Shown in pieces: positions 24,312 to 32,446 of a DNA stretch of 50,702 nucleotides; within the stretch, counting starts at the first letter, position 1, and the number at the start of each line of letters is the position of its first letter. A program made the position numbers and the translations under genes. The notes under the pieces were generated by a model that saw only the letters and a program-made list of their open reading frames with translations, had not been told where the DNA came from and did no database searches. The DNA comes from Alkalinema sp. CACIAM 70d (GTDB lineage: Bacteria > Cyanobacteriota > Cyanobacteriia > Leptolyngbyales > Leptolyngbyaceae): positions 1 through 50,702 of the forward strand of contig MUGG01000044.1 in the NCBI GenBank assembly GCA_002148405.1, written 5' to 3'.

Positions 24312-26078
24312 ATGCAGCTTCCAGATTTGAATCAACTCTCCCTCGCCCAGCAAGTGGCGCAGATGGTGGTGGTGCGCACGACAGGATTTTTGTTTGACCA
24401 CCAGTTACAGTACCCCCAGTGGGAGGCCGATCGGGTGACGCTTCACCGTCTGGTCGCTGAGGTTGGGGTTGGGGGAATCATCTTTTTGGGTGGCAGTGCG
24501 GCGGAACTGGCCCTCAAAATTCAGGAATTGCAGCATTGGGCACCGATTCCGTTGCTGACCTGTGCCGATGTGGAAGAGGGGGTGGGGCAGCGGTTTACTG
24601 GGGCGACGTGGTTTCCGCCTCCCATGGCACTGGCGGGAGTGGCGCAACGGGATCGTCAGCAGGCCGAGCACCTGGCGGAAGCCATGGGCCGATCGACGGC
24701 GCGGGAAGCCTGGGCGATCGGGTTGAATTGGGTGCTGACGCCGACGGTGGATGTGAATAATAATCCGGCCAATCCGGTGATTAATGTCCGTGCCTTTGGG
24801 GAAGATGCGGCGATCGTGAGTCGCTTAACCGAGGCATTTATTCGCGGAACCCAGGACTATCCGGTGCTGAACTGTGCCAAGCATTTTCCGGGTCATGGTG
24901 ATACAGCGATCGATTCCCATTGGACGTTACCGCTGATTCCCCATGGCTTAGAACGGTTGGAGCAGGTGGAGTTTCCGCCTTTTCAGACGGCGATCGTGGC
25001 GGGGGTGGATGCGATCATGAGTGCCCATCTGCGGGTTCCGGCCTTGGATGCTGACCAGGTGACGACGTTTTCCCAATCGGTGATGACGGCGCTCTTGCGG
25101 GAGCAGTGGGGCTTTGGGGGGTTGGTGGTGACGGATGCGCTGGTGATGGGCGCGATCGCCGATCGCTATGGCAATGACGAGGCGGCAGTGTTGGCGGTGG
25201 AGGCAGGTTGTGATCTGTTGATGATGCCCGTTGACGCGGAGGGTGCGATCGCGGCGGTGTGTCAGGCGGTGGCAGCGGGGCGCATTCCCGCCGAGCAGAT
25301 CCGGGCATCCTTGGGGCGAATTTGGCAGGCGAAGGAGCGGGTGTGTTTTTCTTCGCAGGATCGATCAGAGGAAGCATCAATAAATCGATCAGGGCATCGA
25401 TCAGAGGATCGATCAATGGCGCGATCGACCGATCGATTTATTGTAGATACGATCGATCGATCAGAGGCCCGATCAATCGATCGCACCCTCGATTTCCAAG
25501 CGCGACTACTCACAGAATTAGCCCAGCCGGAAACGATGGCAACGGTGCAGCAAATTTTGCAGGCTTCGATGCAAGTGCAGGTTCCCACGCCCTCGCGCCT
25601 TGTGCCAACGGCAGGACCGTCGCCGCAGAATTCTCCGTTGCGCAATTTAATTCTGGTGGATGAAAGTCTCAGTTCTCCGTTTTTGGGGCGGACGGCTCCC
25701 GCGATCGTGCTACCCCAGGCCAAGGGCTACCATTCCGTCATCATCGATCGCAATACCCCCGATGTAGCGGCGTGGGCTGTGCAACCTACGCTACTGCAAG
25801 TGTTCCTGCGGGGGAATCCGTTGCGCAGTCAGGCGGCGGCATTGGAGCAGGTGAAGGCGATCGTGCAGGCATTGGCGATCGAATCAGCGCAGTTACAGGC
25901 GATCGTGGTCTATGGCAGTCCCTACGTGGCGCAGGCATTGTTTGCCTTAGTCCCGCCGGAGGTCGCCACCGTCTTTACCTACGGTCAACTCCCCTTGGCG
26001 CAAACCTTGGCCTTGGAAACCCTATTTTCGACGGTCGATCGGCAAGTGGAATCGCTTGATAAAGAAGGTATGTTTTAA
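24312..26078 (+). CDS. Glycoside hydrolase family 3 protein (beta-N-acetylhexosaminidase-like)
   Basis: 588 residues. The GH3 barrel (about 1-345) has the NagZ-type motif AKHFPGHGDTAIDSHWTLP (189-208) with the His-Asp pair that acts as general acid/base, and the nucleophile Asp275 in GLVVTDALVMGAI. A C-terminal Rossmann-like domain (about 400-588) is unusual in NagZ of proteobacteria and common in cyanobacterial relatives. Between the two domains lies a 44-residue Asp/Arg/Ser-rich insert (about 349-392) coded by a cluster of CGATCGAT repeats. Substrate is probably a peptidoglycan or other GlcNAc glycoside (inference). No signal peptide is visible, so it is likely cytosolic. Start has GGAGAGGAG just before ATG. 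Confidence 0.9.
   Translation: MQLPDLNQLSLAQQVAQMVVVRTTGFLFDHQLQYPQWEADRVTLHRLVAEVGVGGIIFLGGSAAELALKIQELQHWAPIPLLTCADVEEGVGQRFTGATWFPPPMALAGVAQRDRQQAEHLAEAMGRSTAREAWAIGLNWVLTPTVDVNNNPANPVINVRAFGEDAAIVSRLTEAFIRGTQDYPVLNCAKHFPGHGDTAIDSHWTLPLIPHGLERLEQVEFPPFQTAIVAGVDAIMSAHLRVPALDADQVTTFSQSVMTALLREQWGFGGLVVTDALVMGAIADRYGNDEAAVLAVEAGCDLLMMPVDAEGAIAAVCQAVAAGRIPAEQIRASLGRIWQAKERVCFSSQDRSEEASINRSGHRSEDRSMARSTDRFIVDTIDRSEARSIDRTLDFQARLLTELAQPETMATVQQILQASMQVQVPTPSRLVPTAGPSPQNSPLRNLILVDESLSSPFLGRTAPAIVLPQAKGYHSVIIDRNTPDVAAWAVQPTLLQVFLRGNPLRSQAAALEQVKAIVQALAIESAQLQAIVVYGSPYVAQALFALVPPEVATVFTYGQLPLAQTLALETLFSTVDRQVESLDKEGMF
25356..25487. repeat. GATC-repeat cluster inside the GH3 gene
   Basis: I count 13 GATC in about 130 bases, often overlapping as CGATCGATC; about one per 256 bases is expected by chance. 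It stays in frame and encodes the inter-domain linker rich in Asp, Arg and Ser (DRS, EDRS, IDRS). Confidence 0.9.
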
Positions 26079-26094
26079 TGCCCTGGAGGAGCGA

Positions 26095-26671
26095 TCACCA
26101 GATCAGATTCATGGGTAAAACGAAGCCGGGAAGCACATCTTCGCCGGAAAGGGTTTCAGGCCGATCGAACCGTTCTGGGGATTGACCAGGGTGATAGCAT
26201 TCAACCTGCTGGCTGGCACGATCGATTAGAATTCCGAGCTGAACGCCATTATCGAGGTATTCCTGCATTTTGGCTTGGAGGTCAGTGCGATTGGCGCTGG
26301 GAGACATCGGTTCAACCACAAAATCAGGACAGAGGGGAATGAAGCGTTCCTGTTGTTCTGGGGTTAGGCTATTCCAGCGATCGAGGCGCATCCAGGCTGC
26401 ATCCGGCGAACGATCAGCTCCGTTGGGTAGTTTGTAATCCGGTGGAAGAGTCGAATACGATACCCAGTTTAATGCTGGCATTCCAGAGTCAGAGTTGGGC
26501 GGTGAGTCCGGCGTTGCGGTTACCAGTACTGCCTCCGGCGGGGGACATGATGATCAGATCTCCTTGGGCATTGCGTTCAAAGCGAAGGCTTCGGTTTGTT
26601 TGGCAAAGTTGGTAGAACTGCCGATCGCTAAGTTGGATGTCAGGGGGGAGTTGGATGGTGACAGTGCTCAT
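26095..26671 (-). pseudogene. Uma2 family gene, disrupted by a stop and a frameshift
   Basis: N-terminal half (from ATG 26671) gives MSTVTIQLPPDIQLSDRQFYQLCQTNRSLRFERNAQGDLIIMSPAGG, a Uma2 start that aligns with the intact copy at 9712-10302. After GLTAQL the frame meets TGA (26491-26489), where the family has Trp (QLWLWN), so TGG became TGA. The same frame then continues as LWNASIKLGIVFDSSTG until an extra base near 26436 (GGATTACAAA instead of GGATACAAA) shifts the frame. The remainder, KLPNGADRSPDAAW ... FVVEPMSPSANRTDLQAKMQEYLDNGV ... VLPGFVLPMNLIW, is intact to the stop at 26095. Two independent lesions argue against sequencing error; the SPDAAW and ExxSPS active-site segments themselves look preserved. 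Confidence 0.9.
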
Positions 26672-26723
26672 CACTCCGGGGCTCCGGTGGATAGTATATT
26701 TTCAGTGTAACGGGTGGGAACTG

Positions 26724-26749
26724 GGCCGATCACACTTTTGTAATCGGCC
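26724..26749. terminator. Hairpin downstream of the 72-residue gene
   Basis: GGCCGAT ... ATCGGCC with a 12-base loop, in the 3' flank of the leftward gene ending at 26843. No T-run follows on either side, so termination is only a guess. Confidence 0.35.
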
Positions 26750-26842
26750 TCAAACCGGGGTTCTTCGCGATCGTTCAGTCTTCCCGCCACTGCTTGTAGA
26801 ACTCCGGTTTTTACAACCGTCAGGAAAACCGATCGATTGCAT

Positions 26843-27061
26843 TTACGCCAAAGCCCGATCTCGCTCCATCATACTGACGTATTGCCAATCCGAACCGGGC
26901 ACGGGCATCGGCGGACTCCAGCGCACTCTGTCACTAAATCGCAAACTATGTAATTGATTAATCGCTGCCTGCACTTCCTCGCGAGTGCCAAACAAATAAA
27001 AGCGAAACGGTCTACGTTCCGAATCGCCAACGTGATCGGAATTAATAAAGCCAACGAACAT
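26843..27061 (-). CDS. Small hypothetical protein (72 residues)
   Basis: MFVGFINSDHVGDSERRPFRFYLFGTREEVQAAINQLHSLRFSDRVRWSPPMPVPGSDWQYVSMMERDRALA-type sequence, soluble, one domain; family not recognised. The start at 27061 is fixed by AGGAG seven bases upstream, which is itself buried in a strong hairpin (27062-27098), and by conserved-looking content from the first residue. A longer frame (start 27100) would be coded by the hairpin and is rejected. An element with its own promoter and terminator lies just upstream on the same strand (27095-27304). Translation may be controlled by RNA structure. Confidence 0.75.
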   Translation of the reverse strand: MFVGFINSDHVGDSERRPFRFYLFGTREEVQAAINQLHSLRFSDRVRWSPPMPVPGSDWQYVSMMERDRALA

Positions 27062-27098
27062 GGGATTTCTCCTAAATGATGGGATGGGAAGAAATCCC
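27062..27098 (-). promoter_or_regulatory. Hairpin that sequesters the ribosome site of the 72-residue gene
   Basis: GGGATTTCTCC (27062-27072) pairs with GGAAGAAATCCC (27087-27098): 11 pairs with one bulged base and a 14-base loop. On the minus strand the AGGAG Shine-Dalgarno (27073-27069) is inside the stem and the ATG (27061) follows it directly. A thermometer, a ligand- or RNA-controlled switch, or autoregulation by the product are possible. Confidence 0.75.
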
Positions 27099-27304
27099 AA
27101 AAATTAAAGCCACCCTTTTGCGCAGGACAAGTAGGGTGGCCCGATCGAATGTTACAATCCGTGTCAGACCGCCTAGCTGGTCACGTCAGCTCGGGGGTTT
27201 AGCTACCCTCTGTTGGGTCCAATCAACGTTGGGTAGCGCTTCAATTTTTGGGGTCTTAGCTGATCCAATCGGGACTTTGCGAACACAGTTGCACTCAGCT
27301 ATGA
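27095..27304 (-). ncRNA. Candidate structured RNA of about 210 nt
   Basis: Seen on the minus strand, in order: a promoter (27339-27311), stem TAGCTGA/TCAGCTA (27295-27301 with 27257-27263), stem GCTACCC/GGGTAGC (27231-27237 with 27202-27208, inner GTTG/CAAC), a small AGCTG/CAGCT hairpin (about 27171-27190), and a terminator-like stem GCCACCCT/AGGGTGGC (27133-27140 with 27109-27116) followed by TTTAATTTTT. No coding potential with an RBS. It does not match RNase P, tmRNA, SRP or known riboswitch motifs by eye. It could be a free RNA or the leader/attenuator of the 72-residue gene. Confidence 0.55.
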
Positions 27305-27310
27305 AAACTA

Positions 27311-27339
27311 AGCCTAGGGGTAAAGTGGGGCGCTGTCAA
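27311..27339 (-). promoter_or_regulatory. Sigma-70-type promoter of the candidate RNA
   Basis: TTGACA (27339-27334) and TAGGCT (27316-27311) on the minus strand, 17-base spacer. The -35 is perfect, the -10 fits at first, second and last positions. Transcript start expected near 27304. Confidence 0.6.
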
Positions 27340-27579
27340 CTGTATTGCGATAGTTTGCAATTTTGTGATGTTTAGCAATATTGGAACGTGGATCCTTCAA
27401 AATCCCTTGAACTTCCTACCTCCCTACACTTGAACGAAGCCATGCCAACAAGCCATCCCCACTGCTGCACTAGAGATTAGGAAAACAGGCTCAAAGGGAA
27501 ATAGGCACAAATTGTCACAGTGCTCAAACTAGCAGTCAGTGTTTTTTTAGTTAATGTTGCTGTATTTATTTTTTACAAA
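27340..27579. other. AT-rich intergenic stretch
   Basis: Part of the 518-base gap between 27061 and 27580. Apart from the promoter and RNA candidate to its left I see no gene and no clear signal. It should hold the terminator of the leftward LysR gene. Confidence 0.4.
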
Positions 27580-28461
27580 CTAAGACAACTTATCACTAAA
27601 CTCCTCTATTAAGAAATCAATAAAACATTTTATTTTTGCTGGTTTAAAGCGTCCTCTTCGATAAACTGCATGAATAGGTAAAGGCTCACGTTCGTAGTCT
27701 TCAAGAATCACTTTCACCGATTGGCGTTCTATTTCATTGATATATACCCACATGGGTGCGGTACCAATACCAATATCAGATAGTATTGCTTCACGATGCG
27801 CGATCGAGTTATTCACTTGTAAATTGCCCTTAACAATCACTGTCAGACCTCGAAAAGGCCATTCATTCCCCGTAGATTGGGGCGTATAGACAATACAGTT
27901 ATGCTGTAAAAGGTCTGTAGGTACTTGAGGTTCGCCAAATTCCTCTAAATATTTCACTGATGCCACAGTGACAAACCTAGATATCCCAATTGGTTGTGAA
28001 ATTAAATTAGGGTTAGCAGCCCCCCCAATCCTAATGGCTAAATCAATCCCTTCACCCACTAAATCCGTAAATTGCTCCGACATGTTGAGTTCAACTTTGA
28101 TATCAGGGTAGCGATCGAGAAATCGTTTAAGGCAAGGTAACAACTGCACCTGTCCAAATGCTGCCAAACAATTAACTCTGAGGGTTCCAGAAGGTTTTTG
28201 CCGTTTTCCGACACTAGATTCTGCCTCAGATAACGCCTCTAGGACAAGCTGACAATGCTCATAAAATCGCATCCCCTCATCAGTCAGATTCATTGTGCGC
28301 GTCGATCGGACTAAAAGTTGCACATCTAAATATTCTTCTAGCGCAGCAATCTGTTTACTAATCGTGGGCTGAGTCGTTTGCATTTCTCTAGCTACAGCAG
28401 AAAAGCTACCCATTTCTACGGTGCGTACAAAGCTTTTCATGCAAGTAATGAGATCTAGCAT
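27580..28461 (-). CDS. LysR-family transcriptional regulator
   Basis: 293 residues. N-terminal winged helix-turn-helix (about 1-65): FVRTVEMGSFSAVAREMQTTQPTISKQIAALEEYLDVQLLVRSTRTMNLT. The type I LysR substrate domain (about 90-290) follows. It belongs to the CrgA/DsdC-like group that autoregulates and often controls the divergent neighbour. The divergent gene at 28603 encodes a SnoaL-like protein; the 141-base gap would hold the operators. No classical T-N11-A box was identified with certainty. Ligand unknown. Confidence 0.93.
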   Translation of the reverse strand: MLDLITCMKSFVRTVEMGSFSAVAREMQTTQPTISKQIAALEEYLDVQLLVRSTRTMNLTDEGMRFYEHCQLVLEALSEAESSVGKRQKPSGTLRVNCLAAFGQVQLLPCLKRFLDRYPDIKVELNMSEQFTDLVGEGIDLAIRIGGAANPNLISQPIGISRFVTVASVKYLEEFGEPQVPTDLLQHNCIVYTPQSTGNEWPFRGLTVIVKGNLQVNNSIAHREAILSDIGIGTAPMWVYINEIERQSVKVILEDYEREPLPIHAVYRRGRFKPAKIKCFIDFLIEEFSDKLS

Positions 28462-28602
28462 CTCAATTCATTCCCTACAAGAATAGATAGTATTCTAGTT
28501 TACCTTCTACTCAATTCCTGGGGAATAAAACATGATGGATTTGTGAGCCAAATTTGCTCACTCAAATCTTCAATCAACATTCCTCTTGAAAGGAGAGCAC
28601 TC

Positions 28603-28965
28603 ATGATTACAACGACCAATCTTAGAGAGAATTTTGAAAACATCCAGCGTCTAGTTTTACAAGGTAAGGCGATGGAAGCTTTCGAGACATACTATGGCGA
28701 TGATGTTGTGATGCAAGAAAACGAACTGCCTGCAACTGTTGGCAAGGTAGCGAATCGTAACCGAGAACTGGACTTTTTCTCTAAGGTGACTGAGTTTCGG
28801 GCGATGGAAGTGAAGTCCGTTGCCTATGGGAATGATTTGATTATTTCTGAATGGTTTGTAGCTTATACCCATGCAGAATGGGGCAATGTTGCCCATGATC
28901 AAGTCTCTGTACAACGCTGGAAAGATGGCAAAGTCATCCATGAGCGATTCTATTATGCAACTTGA
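28603..28965 (+). CDS. SnoaL-like/NTF2-fold protein
   Basis: 120 residues from ATG 28603, with AAGGAGAG nine bases upstream. Sequence MITTTNLRENFENIQRLVLQGKAMEAFETYYGDDVVMQENELPATVGKVANRNRELDFFSKVTEF has the pattern of the NTF2/SnoaL fold: helix with xxFxxYYxDDVVMQEN, then strands ending in QVSVQRWKDGKVIHERFYY. Members act as polyketide cyclases or small stress/bleaching proteins; the substrate is unknown. Divergently transcribed from the LysR gene, which probably controls it. An upstream in-frame start (28543) lacks an RBS. Confidence 0.85.
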   Translation: MITTTNLRENFENIQRLVLQGKAMEAFETYYGDDVVMQENELPATVGKVANRNRELDFFSKVTEFRAMEVKSVAYGNDLIISEWFVAYTHAEWGNVAHDQVSVQRWKDGKVIHERFYYAT

Positions 28966-29040
28966 GAGCAATCAATAGAAGCAGTCTTGTAATTCATCGT
29001 TTCGTCCCAATAGCAATTATTACTGGAGATTATCCAAATC

Positions 29041-29520
29041 ATGAAAGTCCACAAGCAATTGAAGAATTCTGCCAGCGCGTTTGTTATCTCTGCCGCTACG
29101 CTCACACCTATGATCATGGCTGCCACTCCAGCTTCAGCTGTTGATCTCTTTTTCCCAGCGAGTCTCTGCCAACCCAGTACAGCAAACGATGTGAATAATC
29201 TCGCAATTCGGAATGATGCCCTGAGTGTTATTGGTAACGTACCGGTCGGCTTTGTTTGTCCTATTCACACCAGTACTCTGATTACCAAACATCGAGCTAT
29301 TGTAAAGGTAACTCTTGCCCCCAATACCTCAATCACTTCACCAACTTGTACTCTCCGATCTTTTGGGAGAGATAGCAAATTGTTAGATTCCAGCAGTACA
29401 AGCATCAGTAGCGATTTAACCCAAATGGTAACCAAACCGGTTATTCCAGGTAATTACCATACCCTTGCTTGCACCTTGCCGCCAGGGAGTCGGCTATTCA
29501 ACTACCGCTTGGTTGAATAG
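29041..29520 (+). CDS. Hypothetical exported protein
   Basis: 159 residues with a clear Sec signal peptide (basic start, hydrophobic core, ATPASA cleavage site near residue 32). The mature part has four cysteines (SLCQPS, FVCPIH, PTCTLR, LACTLP), a likely disulfide-stabilised beta domain. No family recognised. It is 75 bases after the SnoaL-like gene on the same strand and could share its transcript. Codon use looks more AT-rich than in the core genes around it. Confidence 0.7.
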   Translation: MKVHKQLKNSASAFVISAATLTPMIMAATPASAVDLFFPASLCQPSTANDVNNLAIRNDALSVIGNVPVGFVCPIHTSTLITKHRAIVKVTLAPNTSITSPTCTLRSFGRDSKLLDSSSTSISSDLTQMVTKPVIPGNYHTLACTLPPGSRLFNYRLVE

Positions 29521-29888
29521 TTTAGTTGGGCAGATTAGTTGACTGAAAGGGGCCAATTTCAAGGTCTCATACCCAATTGATTGATCAATGCTACAGATAA
29601 GAGCCCCCTGCCCCCTTTTTTAGGGGGGATTACGAAAACAATTCGTTCTAAAAAGACTACGGTGCGGCCTGTCTTGCATATTGTCACTCAATTCCAAGGC
29701 TGCATCTTTACCTTTATTCGTCTCAGTGAACTGACAGAGGCTCGATCGCGAGATATTACGCTTTTAAGCCCAAGCCGAGGGGCGGAAGCCTTATTTTTTT
29801 AGCCCGTCACGTCAAAGCGGGAATTAAATCCACCACTGGGCAACGTTTTGAGGCAAACTGGAAGAGGGACGCTTGTTAGGAACTGACC
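29521..29888. other. Intergenic region with a repeat copy
   Basis: 368 bases. The first part (29567-29640) carries the reverse copy of the dispersed repeat (TACCCAATTGATTGATCA ... CCCCCTTTTTTAGGGGGG). The rest shows no gene; the open frame at 29581-29802 overlaps the repeat and has no RBS. It should hold the folC promoter. Confidence 0.5.
29567..29640 (-). repeat. Dispersed palindromic repeat, reverse copy
   Basis: TACCCAATTGATTGATCA matches the reverse complement of the tail of the copy at 24135-24276, followed by a CCCCCTTTTTTAGGGGGG palindrome. Confidence 0.7.
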
Positions 29889-31190
29889 TTGAATATCGAC
29901 GCCTTTTTACAAACCTTTGCCCGCTTTGGCATTCATCTGGGCCTCGAAACCAGTCAAGCGCTGATGGATGCGCTGGACAATCCCCAGGATGAAATGCCCG
30001 TTATTCACGTCGCTGGCAGCAATGGCAAAGGCTCGGTCTGTGCCTACCTATCCTCAATCTTGGCGGAAGCGGGTTATCGTGTCGGGCGCTATACCTCTCC
30101 CCATTTGGTCAGTTGGACAGAACGGATTTGTATTAACGGCAAACCGATCGCAGAATCCGATCTATGGAATACCTTGCAAGCCGTCAATGCAGCCATCCCG
30201 ATCGGCGTCCAGCCTACCCAATTTGAAGTCTTTACCGCAGCCATGTGGCTTTACTTCGCCGAGCAGGAAGTGGATATTGCCGTGATTGAAGTGGGTTTGG
30301 GCGGACGCTTGGACGCGACGAATGTTGTGGATGAACCGTTGCTGACGATCATCACCTCCATCAGCCTAGAACACACCGAACGCTTGGGCGATACGTTGGA
30401 AAAAATTGCCGCTGAAAAAGCCGGAATCTTGAAAAAAGACTGTCCTACCTTGATTGGCAAAATGCCAGAAGCTGCCTCGGCTGTCATTACCCGTCGTGCC
30501 TACGAGCTATATTGCCCGACGTTTTATCCTGCGCCAGCCCAGCCGTTGGGCCAGGGATGGGCAGCTTACGAAGGATTTGAGTGGTTTGAAATTGATGATG
30601 AAGGTGTTGCATTAGTCCCCCGAACGCTAACCTTTGAAATGCCTTTGCCGGGAGAAGTGCAACTGAATAACGTTTCGTTAGCGATCGCGGCGATGCTGTT
30701 ACTCCGCCATGATAGTTGGGAAATTACCGACGAAGCCATTACAACGGGAATCGCTAAAACCCAGTGGCTGGGCCGTCTGCAATGGTATTCCTGGCAGGGC
30801 CACAAAATTCTAATCGATGGGGCGCACAATCCTGATAGTGCTAAGAATTTGAGAGCCTTTGTCGATCGGCAACCCCTTCGACAAATCCATTGGGTCATGG
30901 GTATGCTGTCTACTAAGAATCACCAAGACATGTTTGAACACCTGCTGCGATCGGGTGATTCCTTATACCTCGTCCCCGTGCCTGGTCACAGTTCTGCGGA
31001 TTTAGCGGCCTTAGTGACCCTAGCAAAAAACGTCTGCCCTGGACTGGAAAGGGTATGGGTCTTTGATGATGTGCAAAAGGGGCTAAAAGCAGCCACAGAA
31101 ACCGCAAAGTTTCAGGAATTGGTGGTGCTGTGTGGTTCGCTGTATCTATTGGGGCACTTTTTTGAGCAGGAAGGGATTCCCAAGTTGTAG
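29889..31190 (+). CDS. folC: Dihydrofolate synthase / folylpolyglutamate synthase
   Basis: 433 residues. FolC adds L-glutamate to dihydropteroate and then extends folate polyglutamates, with ATP, in the cytosol. Mur-ligase fold: the P-loop HVAGSNGKGSVCAYL (about 39-53), YTSPHLVSWTERI, the EVGLGGRLDATNV Mg/ATP loop, SISLEHTERLGDTLEKIAAEKAGILK, and the C-terminal LIDGAHNPDSAKNL. The start is TTG (29889) with AGGA about 10 bases upstream; no ATG further in fits the family N-terminus. The last two codons and the stop (TTGTAG) open a four-fold 17-bp repeat. Confidence 0.95.
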   Translation: MNIDAFLQTFARFGIHLGLETSQALMDALDNPQDEMPVIHVAGSNGKGSVCAYLSSILAEAGYRVGRYTSPHLVSWTERICINGKPIAESDLWNTLQAVNAAIPIGVQPTQFEVFTAAMWLYFAEQEVDIAVIEVGLGGRLDATNVVDEPLLTIITSISLEHTERLGDTLEKIAAEKAGILKKDCPTLIGKMPEAASAVITRRAYELYCPTFYPAPAQPLGQGWAAYEGFEWFEIDDEGVALVPRTLTFEMPLPGEVQLNNVSLAIAAMLLLRHDSWEITDEAITTGIAKTQWLGRLQWYSWQGHKILIDGAHNPDSAKNLRAFVDRQPLRQIHWVMGMLSTKNHQDMFEHLLRSGDSLYLVPVPGHSSADLAALVTLAKNVCPGLERVWVFDDVQKGLKAATETAKFQELVVLCGSLYLLGHFFEQEGIPKL

Positions 31191-31250
31191 ACAGCCCAAA
31201 TTTGTAGACAGCCCAAATTTGTAGACAGCCCGAATTTGTAGACAGTCCCC
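31185..31250. repeat. 17-bp tandem repeat x4 spanning the folC stop
   Basis: Unit TTGTAGACAGCCCAAAT repeated at 31185, 31202, 31219 (one change) and 31236 (partial, divergent). The first unit contains the last Leu codon and stop of folC; the later units repeat that stop in the 3' flank. Confidence 0.95.
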
Positions 31251-31263
31251 ATGCCCAGAAAAA

Positions 31264-31307
31264 TGAGCGATCGCAGTTGGGATTCTAATCCTCGCTGCGA
31301 TCGCTCA
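31264..31307. terminator. Perfect 13-bp inverted repeat with two HIP1 sites
   Basis: TGAGCGATCGCAG ... CTGCGATCGCTCA with an 18-base loop. It lies between the convergent folC and cyclophilin genes, so a bidirectional terminator is likely, although neither side has a long T-run. Each arm contains GCGATCGC. Confidence 0.6.
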
Positions 31308-31326
31308 CTCGTGTGCTCCGGTTAAC

Positions 31327-31767
31327 TTAGGCTTCGATCGTCACCTTGACAATCCGATCGCCCTGACGAATGGCGTTCACCACATCCATATCATTGGTTT
31401 GACCGAAAACAGTATGGACACCATCCAAGTGAGGCTGGGGAGCGTGACAGATAAAGAACTGGCTCCCTCCCGTGTCTTTACCTGCATGGGCCATGGATAG
31501 CGTGCCAGCTTTGTGGAGATTCTTATTAATTTCGCACTTGATTTTGTACCCAGGGCCGCCGGTTCCTGGCATACCTCGTTCGCCAGGACGGGTGTTGGGG
31601 CAGCCACCTTGAATCATAAAGTTCGGAATGACGCGATGGAACGCTAAACCGTCGTAAAACCCTTTTTCCGAGAGTTCTACGAAGTTTTTCACCGTATTGG
31701 GTGCATCTGCATCAAAAAGCTCTAGATTAATCGTTCCCTTATCCGTTTCCATGATGGCACGGGTCAT
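31327..31767 (-). CDS. Peptidyl-prolyl cis-trans isomerase (cyclophilin)
   Basis: 146 residues from ATG 31767 ([19 protein letters not shown]), preceded by GAGGGA. Cyclophilin fold: [15 protein letters not shown] (active-site Arg in FHRV, FMIQGG), [15 protein letters not shown] (Q and F of the active site), VHTVFGQ. Cytosolic because no signal peptide is visible; helps protein folding. Upstream in-frame starts (31773, 31824) add residues without support. It resembles PpiB-type proteins. Confidence 0.93.
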   Translation of the reverse strand: MTRAIMETDKGTINLELFDADAPNTVKNFVELSEKGFYDGLAFHRVIPNFMIQGGCPNTRPGERGMPGTGGPGYKIKCEINKNLHKAGTLSMAHAGKDTGGSQFFICHAPQPHLDGVHTVFGQTNDMDVVNAIRQGDRIVKVTIEA

Positions 31768-31872
31768 TGGCATTCCCTCGCTAAGATGTTCTGGTTCGAC
31801 TATACCGCGAATGGGGAACCGCAACAGGGGGGATTACCCGACTTTTCACTGGCAAAATCAGGAATTTAAACT

Positions 31873-32307
31873 TTACTTTGCATTGCAATAGCGATTGATA
31901 TCATCGATTAAAGGCGATTCTTCTTCCGAGGCTGCTGTCAGGATCACGAACGCATTTTGCATCGCTTGTTTATCTTTACGCCCTGCGGCCTCTACCAGCA
32001 TAGAACCTGCATCCCGAGTTTTTGCGTAGAGATCAACCAACCGCTGTTGAAATCCCTGGAGTTGGGTATCGCTCAGGGAAATCTCTTTGAAGCGTTGAAC
32101 ATTGCGATCCAAAACTTCTACCATTTTTTTCATTTTCTCAACCGCTTCGCCCTTGGCCGTGCTAGTGTCTTGCATTTCGGCAGTAGCAGTATTGGTAGCC
32201 GTAATCAGTTGTGTACATTGATCCGCTTTGCTGTCACTTGCAAAAGCGGGAAAACTGAGAGTAATGACGATCGCGGTACTGGTCAACCAAGAATGAAAAC
32301 GCAACAT
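31873..32307 (-). CDS. Small exported protein, paralog 1 of a tandem trio
   Basis: 144 residues, ATG 32307, GGAGAG seven bases upstream. A signal peptide (HSWLTSTAIVITLSFPAFA) is followed by a helical mature part with DQCTQLITATNTAT, LQGFQQRLVDLYAKTRDAGSMLVEAAGRKD and a final NRYCNAK. The two cysteines, the GFQQR(L/F)VxLYxKTRDA motif and the C-terminal YCxAK are shared with the next two genes. No lipobox Cys here, unlike the other two. Function unknown. Confidence 0.85.
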   Translation of the reverse strand: MLRFHSWLTSTAIVITLSFPAFASDSKADQCTQLITATNTATAEMQDTSTAKGEAVEKMKKMVEVLDRNVQRFKEISLSDTQLQGFQQRLVDLYAKTRDAGSMLVEAAGRKDKQAMQNAFVILTAASEEESPLIDDINRYCNAK

Positions 32308-32446
32308 ACAGAAACTCTCCAAATCCAGTTACAAATCACTGACTACTGACTAGCCCAGAAATACTCGACTCCCAATAACTGACAAAAAGGGGATGACTCC
32401 ATCCCCCTGCAAGCTTAGAGACAACGATGTAGAAGCGATCGTAGTT

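Noticed and set aside
27076..27375. Open frame on the plus strand over the structured RNA region
   Set aside because: No RBS, odd composition, and it overlaps the hairpins and the -35/-10 pair of the opposite strand.
31185..31250. CRISPR or attachment site
   Set aside because: Contiguous 17-bp units with no spacers; stop-codon duplication explains them better.
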